From the NCBI RefSeq assembly GCF_900019265.1, contig NZ_CYGX02000012.1, positions 62,001 to 126,000 of the forward strand: a stretch of DNA of 64,000 nt, written 5' to 3'. The DNA is from Paraburkholderia ribeironis. GTDB lineage: Bacteria; Pseudomonadota; Gammaproteobacteria; Burkholderiales; Burkholderiaceae. Shown here one piece after another: positions 17,111 through 26,900 of the stretch. Below the pieces are notes generated by a model. The model worked only from the letters and a program-made list of their open reading frames with translations. It searched no databases and had not been told where the DNA came from. Numbering within the stretch: position 1 is the first letter of the stretch; each line of letters opens with the position of its first letter. The position numbers and the translations under genes were made by a program.

Positions 17111-17869
17111 GTGTCAAATCTCCCTAATTCCCGTGCGAGTCGTCGGCAAACGGTCGCAACGTCGGTCACAAGCCGTGAGTCCGTCGCAGGGCGATCACCG
17201 TCACCGCGCCTCACCCGACGCAAGCGCGAGACGCGCATCCGCTTGCTCGATGCTGCGTTCGGACTGGTGGCGGAAAAAGGAATGGATGGCGTCACGATCA
17301 ACGAGATTACGGATGCCGCAGACGTGGGGTTCGGGTCTTTCTACAACCACTTCGATTCGAAGGAGGGGATTTTCGCCGCGCTCGTCGAATGGCTATTCGA
17401 GGAATTCGCCAACACACTTGATCGTCTCGCAAGCGGCTTGTCTGATACGGCCGAAGTGATCGCTGTATCGGTGCGTCATACGCTTTTGCGCGCCTGCCGC
17501 GAGCCGGTGTGGGGACAACTGCTGATACGCGAAGGGCTATCTACGCGTGCGCTCAGCAGGGGTCTTGGTCAGCGTCTGCTGCGGGATACCGGGAGAGGGA
17601 TTTCGGAGCGACGCTTCACCGTCGCGGACGAGCTGATGTGTGTCATCTCCGTGATCGGCACTGTCATCGCAGGAATAGCTGCTGAGCTTCACTTCTCTGC
17701 GTCTTCGAAGCGGACAGTTCGCACGCGAAAGGTCCTTCGATGCCGAGAAGAAAAGTTCGCCGAGAGTACCGCGGCCATCGTGTTGCAGGCGTTCGGCCTC
17801 AAACGCGTGGAAGCGGAGAAGATCGCGCGGCGCCCTCTGCCTGCAGCCCCCCAGGGTGCAACCGTCTGA
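17111..17869 (+). CDS. TetR/AcrR-family transcriptional regulator (paralogue of 9742 gene)
   Basis: The probable repressor of the divergent RND efflux operon, 252 residues. The start is GTG at 17111 with a perfect AGGAGG five bases upstream. The N-terminal 40 residues are Ser/Arg-rich and disordered-looking. The TetR helix-turn-helix spans about 38-75 (LLDAAFGLVAEKG, VGFGSFYNHFDSKE). Similarity to the gene at 9742 continues through most of the protein, including SVRHTLLRA and LSRGLGQRLLRD, but the last third differs (SSKRTVRTRKVL), where ligand contacts often lie. The two regulators probably arose by duplication and may cross-recognise operators. Confidence 0.85.
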   Translation: MSNLPNSRASRRQTVATSVTSRESVAGRSPSPRLTRRKRETRIRLLDAAFGLVAEKGMDGVTINEITDAADVGFGSFYNHFDSKEGIFAALVEWLFEEFANTLDRLASGLSDTAEVIAVSVRHTLLRACREPVWGQLLIREGLSTRALSRGLGQRLLRDTGRGISERRFTVADELMCVISVIGTVIAGIAAELHFSASSKRTVRTRKVLRCREEKFAESTAAIVLQAFGLKRVEAEKIARRPLPAAPQGATV

Positions 17870-17875
17870 ACAGAA

Positions 17876-17905
17876 TCGTCGGCGTGCCGCACAGCGCGCC
17901 GACGA
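17876..17905 (+). terminator. Hairpin after TetR gene 2
   Basis: Nine-base perfect arms (TCGTCGGCG and CGCCGACGA) enclose a 12-base loop seven bases after the stop codon. There is no U-run, so it is at best a weak intrinsic terminator or an RNA-stabilising stem. Confidence 0.4.
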
Positions 17906-18064
17906 TGGTTGTAGAGACCGTGAAGCAGATCCAGCTATCCGTCTGCGCAGGCTTGATGCCTGCAGACTCTTCGTCGGCCGTACGCCTATAGAGACCGTCC
18001 GACGAGACGCGTGTCGCCGTCAATGCGACAGTGCATTGCCAGCAGGCGGCCGAGCTCTGCGTGA

Positions 18065-19120
18065 TCAGCTCCGGTAAAGTGCACTCGTCAGATAGCGGCG
18101 ACGCAATTCCCGCAACGCCGACGCAAAGATGGCGCTGGCAGGCAGCGCAAGCAGAACGCCGAAGAAACCGAACAGCTTGCCAAAAGCCAGCAACGAGAAA
18201 ATGACCGCGAGCGGATGCAGGCCGATTCGCTCGCCGACGAGCCTGGGCGTAAGAACAACGCTTTCGAGAATCTGCCCGATTCCATACACGACGATCACCG
18301 CACCAAAGCCGTACCAGTTCCCGAATTGCAGGAACGCAGCGAGAAGCGCAGATGCGAGCGCGGTCGCGAATCCGATATAAGGGATGAACACGGCAAGCGC
18401 GGTGAGAAGACCGACGGGCAGCGCGACGTCCAATCCAGCGATCATCAGCGCGGCGGGGTAAAACACTGCGAGTAGTGCGACGACGAGCAGTTGCCCACGC
18501 AGATACTGCGACATCATGTGATCTATCTCTGCAACGAAGTCCCGCGTTCTTTCGAGCCAACGCCGCGGCACAAAGCTCTCCATGCGCTCGAACGCCTCGT
18601 GCCTGTCATAGAGCAGATAGAAGAGCACCAGCGGCACGAGCACCACATTTCCTGCGACGCTGATCATCGCATTGCCGCTTGTGCACAGGTACCGCCAGAT
18701 GGCAAGGACAGCGCCGTGTTCGCCTGCCATTAGACGCGCTGCCAATGTGTCACGGATATTCGCCAGATCGAGCGAGTAGCTGACTCCTACGACAGCCAGC
18801 CACGGCTTCACCGTGGTATCGAGCCTGGCCGCCAGCGAAGGAATTTGTCTTGTGAGCTCAGGCCCTTCCTTCTGGATGACCACGATTATCAGCAAAATGA
18901 GCAGCGCGATAAGCAACGCGAACAGAGAGATCATGGTGAGCGCGGCGAGACTCCGTGCCACGCGGTGACGTACCAGCCACTCCACGCCTGGCTGCAGAAC
19001 GTACGCGATCATCGCGCCGAGAAGAAACGGTGTTAGAACGGGACGCAGGCTCCAGAGCAGAACGCCGGCCGACAAAGCTACAGCGCCCCAGAACAACGAT
19101 TGACGGTGATAGCTAGTCAT
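18065..19120 (-). CDS. AI-2E family transporter (PerM/YdiK-like membrane protein)
   Basis: A polytopic inner-membrane protein of 351 residues with about eight predicted helices: two near the N-terminus (residues 10-45), one at 60-85, one at 150-175, and a block from 210 to 335. It has the family's hallmark region around VALPVGLLTALAVFIPYIG and the conserved PRLVGERIGLHPLAVIFSLLAFG segment. The family includes the AI-2 exporter TqsA and Na+/H+ antiporter-like members, so the substrate is unknown. It is monocistronic, and convergent with the TetR gene to its left. Confidence 0.85.
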   Translation of the reverse strand: MTSYHRQSLFWGAVALSAGVLLWSLRPVLTPFLLGAMIAYVLQPGVEWLVRHRVARSLAALTMISLFALLIALLILLIIVVIQKEGPELTRQIPSLAARLDTTVKPWLAVVGVSYSLDLANIRDTLAARLMAGEHGAVLAIWRYLCTSGNAMISVAGNVVLVPLVLFYLLYDRHEAFERMESFVPRRWLERTRDFVAEIDHMMSQYLRGQLLVVALLAVFYPAALMIAGLDVALPVGLLTALAVFIPYIGFATALASALLAAFLQFGNWYGFGAVIVVYGIGQILESVVLTPRLVGERIGLHPLAVIFSLLAFGKLFGFFGVLLALPASAIFASALRELRRRYLTSALYRS

Positions 19121-19685
19121 AGGTGTGCCCTTGCGGCGTTGGAACGTATGCGTTTGTTCAGGTCGCTACCGGCGCGAGTCATGGATTGTGTCCGCGCATC
19201 ACTGCGCATCGTCGTGACAAAACGGGACATCGCATGACCCATGGCAGCCAATCGGCGCAACCAGGCGACCCGTCGTCAGGCTACATGTGTACCGGGCAAA
19301 CCCGGCTGTCTGAAACGTCACCTATTTGACCTCACGCCGGGACGGATCTGATGGTGTTACGTCAGATGGCCATCGTTGCACAAGAAGCGCGGCGGATGCC
19401 CCTATCGTCATTTCGCGGACACCACTTGTCGTCCCGATCTTTCTGCCTGGGCGCTGTGAATTGTCGACACATGGGCGACGCGCATAATTGATATAATAAT
19501 CATTATTGAATATCTAGTCAATCAAGTTGGAAACCTGCTTCTGCTGCTATGAGGTGCGCGGCTGCCGTGGTCCACGCGCCCTCCAAGCCCTTCGGCCCTG
19601 TGCGCCTTCTGCAGCAGCTGCAGGACTGCAGGTCAGGGTTGTGTATTTTTCAGCGTCCCCCCACAGGCTTCCTCTAATTGATCCA
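19121..19685. other. AT-rich intergenic region bordering mobile-element debris
   Basis: About 565 bases without a supported gene. Around 19485-19520 the composition becomes very AT-rich, with an odd palindrome (AATAAT, C, ATTATT; 19495-19507) next to TTGATA and TATAAT-like boxes, i.e. a promoter or protein-binding site whose original gene may have been deleted. It marks the left edge of the broken-gene region. Confidence 0.4.
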
Positions 19686-19916
19686 TCAGACTTCGCGCAA
19701 CGACAGTTCAACGTGCTTCAGCCGCCTCACAATGCGGTCGACGAACTGAAGCGTCACGTGAGCCAGCGCGCGTTGATTCGGCGCGATGACGCCAACGGTA
19801 AGCGCATTGACATTCGCATCGTTGCGCTCGCCTTCGTAGATGCAGTCGACAGGACAGCATTGCACGCAGGCGCCGTCCTTGATGTCGATGCATGGCGACG
19901 TGATCACATAAGCCAT
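19686..19916 (-). pseudogene. 3'-truncated ferredoxin gene fused to unrelated sequence
   Basis: Starts as a 7Fe/8Fe-type ferredoxin: about 31 residues beginning MAYVITSPCIDIKDG and containing CVQCCPVDCIYEGE, which carries one cluster-binding motif. After that the expected second Cys motif is absent and 45 unrelated residues follow (from NDANVNALTV to the stop at 19686). A normal member would continue with an HPDEC.DC..C..VCP segment. The ATG overlaps the TAA of the upstream crotonase remnant by one base, so the two were once an operon. A functional ferredoxin is unlikely. Confidence 0.6.
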
Positions 19917-20095
19917 TAGCGTCCGCTCCAGCGAGGTTTGCGCTTTTCCTGGAACGTGCGCACGCCTTCGTGGGCATCTTCGGACTGCAACGCCGCGACG
20001 AGCGCAGGCAACCGCAGCATCGCGACACCTTCGGGGTCGAGCCGATCTGCAAGGTCTTGCGGATTGCCCCGTCGGGCTACCGACGCCATGCGGCA
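19916..20095 (-). pseudogene. 3' remnant of an enoyl-CoA hydratase/isomerase (crotonase) gene
   Basis: Only about the last 60 residues of a crotonase-family protein remain. The end of the frame (SEDAHEGVRTFQEKRKPRW, then SGR) is typical for the C-terminal helix and tail of enoyl-CoA hydratases. The upstream part, including the oxyanion-hole and catalytic region, is missing and is replaced by IS3-type transposase sequence on the opposite strand; the join is somewhere in 20075-20110. This suggests that an insertion with flanking deletion removed most of the gene, leaving the downstream ferredoxin stub. Confidence 0.65.
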
Positions 20096-20759
20096 CAACT
20101 TCGCGATCCGTAGAAACGCTGTGCGCGCGAAACGCGATGAGCTTTTGCAACCGGAGATCAGGCGTGTCTGGCAAGCCAACATGCCGGTCTACGGTGTACC
20201 GAAGGTCTGGAAACAGATGAACCGGGAAGGCATTGCAGTGTCACGCTGCACGGTCGGACGGTTGATGAAGCTGCAGGGTTTGCGTGGCGCAGTTCGCGGC
20301 AAGCGAGTTCGCACGACGACTCCCGATTCGAGTGCGCCGCGCCCACTGGACCGGGTCAACCGGCAGTTCAAGGCCAACCGACCGAATCAGCTTTGGGTGT
20401 CGGATTTCAGCTAGGTCTCGACTTTGATACATCACTCCGATAGGGGGGCGCAATACGTCAGCATTCAGTACAGCGAACGTTTGGCCGAGGCGAATATCGA
20501 GCCGTCCGTCGGCAGCCGTGGTGACAGCTACGACAATGCGCTGGCTGAAACGATCAACGGTCTGTACCAAACGGAACTGATTCATCGGCGCGCCTCGTGG
20601 AAAACGAGGGAATCCGTCGAACTGGCAACCCTGGAATGGGTGGCCTGGTACAACCATCATCGGCTGATGGAACCGCTCGGCTATATCCCGCCCGCTGAGG
20701 CTGAGGAAAACTACTACCGGCAACTCAGAAATGCCGCTGACGTGCCTGCATTAACTTAA
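20095..20759 (+). pseudogene. IS3-family transposase OrfB, internally deleted and out of frame
   Basis: Two frames of one rve/DDE transposase. The first part (to 20414) carries RAKRDELLQPEIRRV, YGVPKVWKQM and ends NQLWVSDFS then a stop; the second (from about 20424) resumes with HHSDRGAQYVS and continues through GDSYDNALAETINGLYQTELI to the normal C-terminus. The first Asp (WVSD), second Asp (HSDRG) and Glu (DNALAE) are all present, but the stretch of roughly 55-60 residues normally between the two Asp motifs is gone and the frame is shifted. The element cannot transpose by itself. Confidence 0.75.
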
Positions 20760-20793
20760 ACCAACCGGCCTCCACGATTCCCGGCGCGGTTCA
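20095..20793 (+). mobile_element. Defective IS3-family insertion sequence remnant
   Basis: Contains the orfB transposase remains and, at the right, a terminal sequence (20769-20793) whose reverse complement begins TGAACCGCGCCGGG, resembling IS3-family inverted repeats known from Burkholderia. No left inverted repeat or orfA was found, so the element is truncated on the left where it abuts the crotonase remnant. Confidence 0.6.
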
Positions 20794-20890
20794 TGACCGT
20801 CCTTATCCCGAAGTTGTGCCGCTGGTTCGAGGTACGGCGCCGCACGATGTATTACCTGCACCAACGCGATGAACTGCAGATATTTGGCCC
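20794..20890 (+). pseudogene. Second IS3-type transposase fragment (OrfB N-terminus)
   Basis: Directly after the IS end, about 25 codons read MTVLIPKLCRWFEVRRRTMYY, which resembles the start of OrfB in IS150/IS3-type elements (SxxxLCRWLGVPRRTxYY). The frame then runs without homology into the porin leader. It is a short fossil of a different element. Low information content limits certainty. Confidence 0.4.
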
Positions 20891-21050
20891 ATCTATGGAT
20901 TCGGATTTTGATGCATGCCATGCGTTTCTTTGGTTTGTCAGCGAATTTTCGTCTTCATACGCTCAGACACCAGTAACCGGATCGCGCAATGCGCCGCTAC
21001 GGACTGGCAATCAAATATTAATAAGTGAAGTCCACGTCTGGAGCCTGTCA

Positions 21051-22196
21051 ATGAAGAAGAAGTCGATCATCGTCGCGCTGGCCGCCACGCTGACCTCGCC
21101 CGCGTTCGCGCAGTCGAGCGTTACGCTGTACGGCATTCTCGACGAAGGCCTGAACTACACCACCAATACCGGTGGCAAGCACAACATCGAAATGGCGGCG
21201 GGCTACGGCGCCGGCAACCGGTTCGGCCTCAAAGGCGCTGAAGATCTGGGCGGCGGCTGGAAAACCATTTTCACGCTCGAAAACGGCTTCGACCTGAGCT
21301 CCGGCCGGCTGAACCAGGGCGGCCGCATGTTCGGCCGCCAGGCGTTCGTCGGACTCTCAAGCGACAAGTTCGGCACACTCACGGCCGGCCGGCAATACGA
21401 CTCGATGGTGGACTACGTCGCGCCGCTCACGGCGAACGGCAACTGGGCAGGCTACCTGTTCGCGCACCCGTACGACAACGACAACACCGACAACTCGTTT
21501 CGCGTCTCGAACTCGGTCAAGTACACGAGCAACAACTACGGCGGCCTGAAATTTGGCGGCGTGTACGGCTTCAGCAATGCGGCCGGCCAGTTCGCGAACA
21601 ACCGCGCGATGAGCCTCGGCGCGAGCTACGTGATCGGCGACCTGACGCTCGGCGCCGCCTACATGAACCTGAACAACGTCGGGATCGGCTCGACGGGCGC
21701 CGTCGCCGCGAACGATGCCAGCTTCTTCGCCGGCCATCAGCGCGAGTTCGGCGCGGGCGCCAACTACAACCTGGGTTCGGCGACGCTCGGCTTCGTCTAT
21801 ACGCACACGCGGCTCGACCAGCCGACCGGCAACGGCTATCTGACGCCGTCGTCGTTTCCGGCAGGCATCACGGTGAATTCGCTGACGTTCGATAATTTCG
21901 AACTCAACGCGCTCTACCGCTTCACGCCCGCGCTGTCCGCCGGCGCGATGTACACATACACGAGCGGCCGCTATGACGGCAGCAACGGCGACTCGAAACC
22001 GAAGTGGAACCAGTTCGGCCTCGTGGTGGACTACAACATTTCGAAGCGCACGATGGTGTATGCGCATGCGGTCTATCAGAAGGTTTCCGGCTCTACCGGC
22101 ACCTTCCTCGACGACGCGTTCATCACCGGTACGGACAACTCGTCGTCCACCAGCAAGCAGGGCGTCGTGCGGCTCGGCATTCTGCACGTGTTCTGA
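21051..22196 (+). CDS. Gram-negative porin (OmpC-like, Burkholderia type)
   Basis: A trimeric 16-stranded general diffusion porin of 381 residues. The start ATG 21051 gives a classic signal peptide (MKKKSIIVALAATL) cleaved after AFA before QSSVTLYGILDEG, which is the standard beginning of Burkholderia porins. The PEFGG-type loop region and RNSVKYTS-like segment (RVSNSVKYTSNNYGGLKFGGVYGFSN) are present, and the protein ends in HVF for BAM recognition. An upstream in-frame extension to 20793 is not part of the gene. It is monocistronic, followed by a strong terminator, and convergent with folD. Confidence 0.92.
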   Translation: MKKKSIIVALAATLTSPAFAQSSVTLYGILDEGLNYTTNTGGKHNIEMAAGYGAGNRFGLKGAEDLGGGWKTIFTLENGFDLSSGRLNQGGRMFGRQAFVGLSSDKFGTLTAGRQYDSMVDYVAPLTANGNWAGYLFAHPYDNDNTDNSFRVSNSVKYTSNNYGGLKFGGVYGFSNAAGQFANNRAMSLGASYVIGDLTLGAAYMNLNNVGIGSTGAVAANDASFFAGHQREFGAGANYNLGSATLGFVYTHTRLDQPTGNGYLTPSSFPAGITVNSLTFDNFELNALYRFTPALSAGAMYTYTSGRYDGSNGDSKPKWNQFGLVVDYNISKRTMVYAHAVYQKVSGSTGTFLDDAFITGTDNSSSTSKQGVVRLGILHVF

Positions 22197-22202
22197 TCGC
22201 AT

Positions 22203-22255
22203 AAGGCGGGGGTGGCGGCGCATGGCGCCGGACACCCCCGCCTTTCTTTTTTTTT
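22203..22255 (+). terminator. Rho-independent terminator after the porin gene
   Basis: Twelve-base GC-rich arms (AAGGCGGGGGTG at 22203-22214 and CACCCCCGCCTT at 22233-22244) are followed by a run of T residues to 22255, seven bases after the porin stop. Confidence 0.9.
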
Positions 22256-22354
22256 GACGTTTGCCGTTTGATGCTTGGGCGTTTGGCGCGCGACGCATGG
22301 TCCTCCGTTTCCGCGACGCACGTCACGCGAGCGCAGCCGCGCCGGCAACATCAC

Positions 22355-23233
22355 TCACATCAACACGTCCACGCCCGCAACACGGCTTGCCGCCAGCACG
22401 GTATTGCGCAGCAGACAGGCAATCGTCATCGGGCCGACACCGCCCGGCACCGGTGTGATGGCCCCGGCCACCTCGCGCACCGCGGCAAAATCGACGTCTC
22501 CCACTACGCGATAGCCGCGCTCCGCGTCCCCCACGCGATTGATCCCGACGTCGATCACCACGGCGCCCGGTTTCACCCAGTTCGCCTTGACCAGCTCCGC
22601 CCGCCCGACCGCCACGCACAGCAGATCGGCTTCGCGGCACGCCGCAGTCAGATCCCGCGTGCGCGAGTGCGCGATCGTCACGGTGCAGTCCGCTTGCACC
22701 AGCAGCATCGCGAGCGGCTTGCCGACAATGTTCGAGCGGCCGATCACGACGGCGCGATTGCCGGCCAGCGCGCCGTCGAATGCGCGTCGCGCGAGCAGCA
22801 TGCAGCCTTGCGGCGTGCACGGCACGAGCGCATCTGCATCTCCGTTCAGCAACGCGCCGCCATTGAGCGGGTGAAAACCATCGACGTCCTTGTGCGGCGC
22901 TATCGCTTCGATCACGCGGCCTTCGTCGATGTGTGCTGGCAGCGGCAGCTGAACCAGAATGCCGTGCACGTCCGGTGCCGCGTTCAACCTGACGATCAGC
23001 GCGAGTAGCTCGTCCGCCGGCGTGTCGGCCGGCAGCACGTGGCGGATGCTGCGCAAACCCGCCGCTTCGGCCTGCAGCACCTTGTTGCGCACATAGATCT
23101 GGCTCGCCGGATCTTCGCCCACGAGCACGACGGCTAGCGTCGGCGTCACGTGGCTTTCCTGCTGGAGTCGCGTTACGGCGCGACGCGTGGCCGCGTTGAG
23201 CTCCGCGGCGATGGCTTTTCCGTCAATGATCAT
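22355..23233 (-). CDS. folD: Bifunctional methylenetetrahydrofolate dehydrogenase/cyclohydrolase
   Basis: Converts 5,10-methylene-THF to 10-formyl-THF with NADP+, 292 residues. The ATG at 23233 (MIIDGKAIA) is the true start; an open extension to 23410 merely reads through a Thr-Pro repeat encoded by a hexanucleotide array. Family motifs are present: [16 protein letters not shown] with the catalytic Lys, [39 protein letters not shown] and the C-terminal [10 protein letters not shown]. It is the last gene of the betaine array: methylene-THF made by sarcosine oxidase would be oxidised here and released as formate by PurU. It may be an extra copy besides a housekeeping folD. Confidence 0.95.
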   Translation of the reverse strand: MIIDGKAIAAELNAATRRAVTRLQQESHVTPTLAVVLVGEDPASQIYVRNKVLQAEAAGLRSIRHVLPADTPADELLALIVRLNAAPDVHGILVQLPLPAHIDEGRVIEAIAPHKDVDGFHPLNGGALLNGDADALVPCTPQGCMLLARRAFDGALAGNRAVVIGRSNIVGKPLAMLLVQADCTVTIAHSRTRDLTAACREADLLCVAVGRAELVKANWVKPGAVVIDVGINRVGDAERGYRVVGDVDFAAVREVAGAITPVPGGVGPMTIACLLRNTVLAASRVAGVDVLM

Positions 23234-23288
23234 GGGTCGGGTCGAGGAAGTTGGCGCGTGCGCATCGATCGATGGGCACGCTGCACGT

Positions 23289-23336
23289 GTTGGCGTTGGC
23301 GTTGGCGTTGGCGTTGGCGTTGGCGTTGGCGTTGGC
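23289..23336. repeat. GTTGGC hexanucleotide array, eight copies
   Basis: Eight perfect tandem copies of GTTGGC fill the space between the soxG stop and the folD start, about 55 bases upstream of the folD ATG. Such simple arrays can change copy number by slippage. Its position in the leader could alter folD expression. Confidence 0.95.
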
Positions 23337-23367
23337 GTTAATGCTGGTGCTGGTGCTCGAGCTGGTG

Positions 23368-23970
23368 TCAGCGAGTCGTAGCGAGAAATTCGTCCGCCGC
23401 GTCGAGCCACCAGCGCGTCAGGAACTCGCTGTATGCAACGTCGAAGTAGATCAGATACTCACCGGCCAGCCGATGAACGATCATCGCGGCGAGTCCAGCG
23501 AAGCGTGTGGTAGCCGCGCTGCCCGGAGGAAAAGCGTCCGTCTCCAGATTCAGCGCTGTGCCCTTCGCAAGGAGCGCGGATGCATCGGTGCCAGTTACGC
23601 GAAAGCCGACGCGACTGTCGGAGATCAACGTTGCGACCGCGAGGCTGCCGTCGCAGAGGTTTTCGAATGCTTCGCGCCGTTGGGCTTCTTCAGCGAGCGG
23701 GCAAAAAGCCAGCCATTCACGCGGCCCGCTCCATGCGATGAAGCGCTCGGCCTGCGCATCGACCGTGCAGCACCCCGTTGCCGGCAGCACGGCGACTCCA
23801 GCCGCGGCAGCGAGTCTCGCCATCCATCCGGGTTCGTCGATACGGCTTTGCAGACGAACGATCCCGGCGAGCGGCAACTCTTCTATCGACAGATTCGGCG
23901 CGCCGACCGGGAACCGTCCGGGCGGCGCCCATTGGGTTGCCGTCAGCGTGCGTGCAGTGAGCTCAGGCAT
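23368..23970 (-). CDS. soxG: Sarcosine oxidase gamma subunit
   Basis: The smallest GcvT-like subunit of heterotetrameric sarcosine oxidase, 200 residues; it helps bind folate at the subunit interface. The start overlaps the soxA stop by eight bases. Segments typical of the family are visible: [20 protein letters not shown], a [15 protein letters not shown] stretch, [19 protein letters not shown] and the C-terminal [17 protein letters not shown]. It stands last in the B-D-A-G order used by most proteobacterial sox operons. Confidence 0.9.
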   Translation of the reverse strand: MPELTARTLTATQWAPPGRFPVGAPNLSIEELPLAGIVRLQSRIDEPGWMARLAAAAGVAVLPATGCCTVDAQAERFIAWSGPREWLAFCPLAEEAQRREAFENLCDGSLAVATLISDSRVGFRVTGTDASALLAKGTALNLETDAFPPGSAATTRFAGLAAMIVHRLAGEYLIYFDVAYSEFLTRWWLDAADEFLATTR

Positions 23971-26900
23971 GCAGACGTTCTCCGTGCGGATCGAAATGAG
24001 CGGGCGGGACGATGCGTGCCGCGCAGACCTTGCCTTTCGCGTAGATCTGCACGGTCTCGCCGACGCGTGCAGCGCCGTTGCTGAGGATGCCGAGCCCGAT
24101 CGATTTCCCGAGCATCGGCGAAAGACAGGCGGCCGTTACATAGCCCTGCGACCGTGTGGGCAGCATGAGCGGCCCCGCTTCGATAAAGTGGCCGCCGACC
24201 GGCAGCCGCTCGCGCGGATCGAGCGCTTCGATCCCGACGAACGCGAGCCGTCGCGAATCCCGATCCGCCGGACGCTGCAACGAACGGCGCCCGATGAAAT
24301 CGCCCTCCTTCTTCGCGATGATCTTCTCCCAGCCGATGTCGTGCGGGTTCGACACGCCGTCCGTATCCGCGCCGATGTGCAGATAGCCTTTCTCTGTGCG
24401 CATCACCTCGAGCGCCTCGATGCCGTACGGCGTCGCGCCGAGCGGCGCACCGGCACGCTGCACGGTCTCCCAGAGCGACGCGGCGTAACGCGCCGGCACC
24501 GAGATCTCGTAGGTCACTTCTCCCGTGAAGCTCGCGCGCAGCACGCGTGCAGGCGCACCGGCGAACGTGCCCTGGCGGAACTGCATGTGGCCGAACACGT
24601 CAGGATTCCAGTCGATGTCCGATTCGATGCTGCTCACCAGCGCACGGGCGCGCGGCCCGGATACTGTCACGTTGGCCCATTGCGTCGTCACATTGTTCAC
24701 GAACACACGCAAGTCGGGCCACTCGCATTGCAGATATTCGTCGAGCAGCACGAACACGCGATCGACCGCACCGCTCGTCGCATGCACGATGAAGTGCGTT
24801 TCGCTCACACGCGCGACGACGCCGTCGTCGATCAGCACGCCGTTCTCGTTGGTCAGCATCGCGTAGCGCGCGAAGCCGGGCTTCAGGCTCGCCAGATTGT
24901 TCACGTACACGCGGTTCAGAAACGCCGCCGCATCGGGCCCTCGCACGTCGATCTTGCCGAGCGGCGAGCCGTCGAATAGCCCTACGCCATAGCGGACCGC
25001 GAGCACCTCGCGCGTCGTGGCAGCGGCGATATCTTCACCGTCGAACGGATAGCAGCCCGGCCGGCGCCAGCCGTAGTCGTCGAAGCTTGCGCGCTGCGCG
25101 ACGTGCCACGCGTGCGCCGGCAGCGTGCGCCACGGTGCGTAGCGCTCGCCAACGGTCGGCCCCGCGAACGTGCCGAGCGTGACCGGCGCGTACGGCGGGC
25201 GGAAGCGCGTCGTGCCGACGTCTACGATCGGGCGGCCGCTCAATTCGGCCATCACGGCGAGGATGTTGAAGTTGCTCGACTTGCCCTGATCGACGCTCAT
25301 GCCGCCCGTCGTGTAGCGCTTTACGTGCTCGACGGACTGGAAGTTTTCGCGCATCGCGAGCGCCACGTCGGACACCTTCACGTCGTACTGGAAATCGAGC
25401 CATTGTTTGTCGGTGCGCGCGGTGCGCGTGAACCAGAAGGGTTCGATGCCGAGTGTTGCGGGTTCTTCTTCGGCGTGCGGCAACCGTGCAGCCATCGCAG
25501 CGGCGGTGGCGTCGGCGTCCACGTCCGCGCCGAGCCGCCGTGCGGCTTCGCGTCCCGCCGCATCGCCCTCGCGCAAGCACGCCGCGAGCGAAAACACGCC
25601 GTTCGCCGCGCCCGCCACCTGCACCGCCTGAGCGCATCGATCCGGCACGAGGCAGAACTGGGTGTCGTCGTAGCGCAGGCTGCCGCCCGCCTGGCTGAAC
25701 AGATGAATCGTCGGCGTCCAGCCACTCGACATCGCGACGAGATCGCACGCGAGCGTCACGGTTACGCCTTCGAGCCGGCCACCGCCGGTGTGACGCGCGA
25801 TCTCGACCGCCCGCACACGGCGCTTGCCGCGTACGCGCTGGATACCGTAGCCGGCGTGCAGCGCAATGCCGTGTTCCGAGAGCGCCACACGCAAGCGCGC
25901 CGGCACATTGGCTCGCGTATCCACCATCACGATCTCGCGCAGCCCCGCGGCGTGGTAATCGAACGCGGTCCGGTACGCATCATCATGATTGGCTGCGACG
26001 ACGATGCGCTGGCCCGCCACCACGCCGAAGCGATTCAGATAGCTTCGCACGGCGCCCGCGAGCATCACGCCCGGCCTGTCGTTGTCCGCAAAAACGAGTG
26101 GCCGTTCGAGCGCGCCCGTCGCGACTACGACCTCGCGCGCTCGGATCCGCCACAGCCGCTCGCGCAGGCTGCCCGTACCTGCCGCCGGTCCCTGCGCGTT
26201 CGCGACGCGCTCAGCCGCCACCAGAAAGTTGTTCTCGTAGTAGCCTGAAACCGTGGTGTCGGACAGCAGACGCACAAGCGGCATCGCGCGCAGCGTCGCC
26301 GTCGCGGATTCGACCCAGCGCATCGCCGGTGCGCCATCCAGCAGTTCGCGCGTGTCGTTCAACGCGCCGCCGAACGTGCGCGCCTGGTCCGCGACGATCA
26401 CGCTCAAGCCCGCGCGCGCGGCCGCCAACGCCGCCGCGAGCCCTGCGGGACCCGCGCCGCAGACGAGCACGTCGCAATGCGCGTTGCGGCGCTGGTAGCG
26501 TTGCGCATCGTCGGCTTCCGGCGCGCGGCCCAGCCCTGCGATCGGCCGCACGAAGCGCTCGTAGAAGTGCCAGTTCGGCCAGATCATCGACTTGTAGTAG
26601 AACGACGCCGGCAACCAGCGCTGAAACCGGTCCAGCACGTTGAACAGATCGAAGCGGGCGTTCGGCCACGCGTTCTGCCCGCGCGCGCGCAGCTCCGGGT
26701 ACAGCGCGATCAGCGTAGCACGCGCGTTCGGCTCGTCGAAGCCTCCGGCTTCGAGCTGCACGAGCGCGTTGCATTCGTCGATGCCAGCCGCAAACACGCC
26801 GCGCGGCCGATGCAGCTTGAAGCTGCGTCCCACGATATCGACGCCGTTCGCGAGCAGCGCGGCCGCGAGCGTATCGCCGGCGCGGCCGGTGTAGCGCTTT

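Noticed and set aside
17870-18064. Leftward frame over 17870-18060 as a small gene
   Set aside because: No start site or recognisable domain, and it overlaps the hairpin and the end of the TetR gene.
20793-21050. In-frame N-terminal extension of the porin back to 20793
   Set aside because: The signal peptide begins at 21051 and the extension covers an insertion-sequence fragment and a promoter region.
23289-23336. Hexamer array as a CRISPR array
   Set aside because: Units are 6 bases with no spacers; it is a simple tandem repeat.
23234-23410. Thr-Pro repeat N-terminus on FolD
   Set aside because: It is a read-through of the hexanucleotide array; FolD starts with MIIDGK at 23233 at the normal family length.
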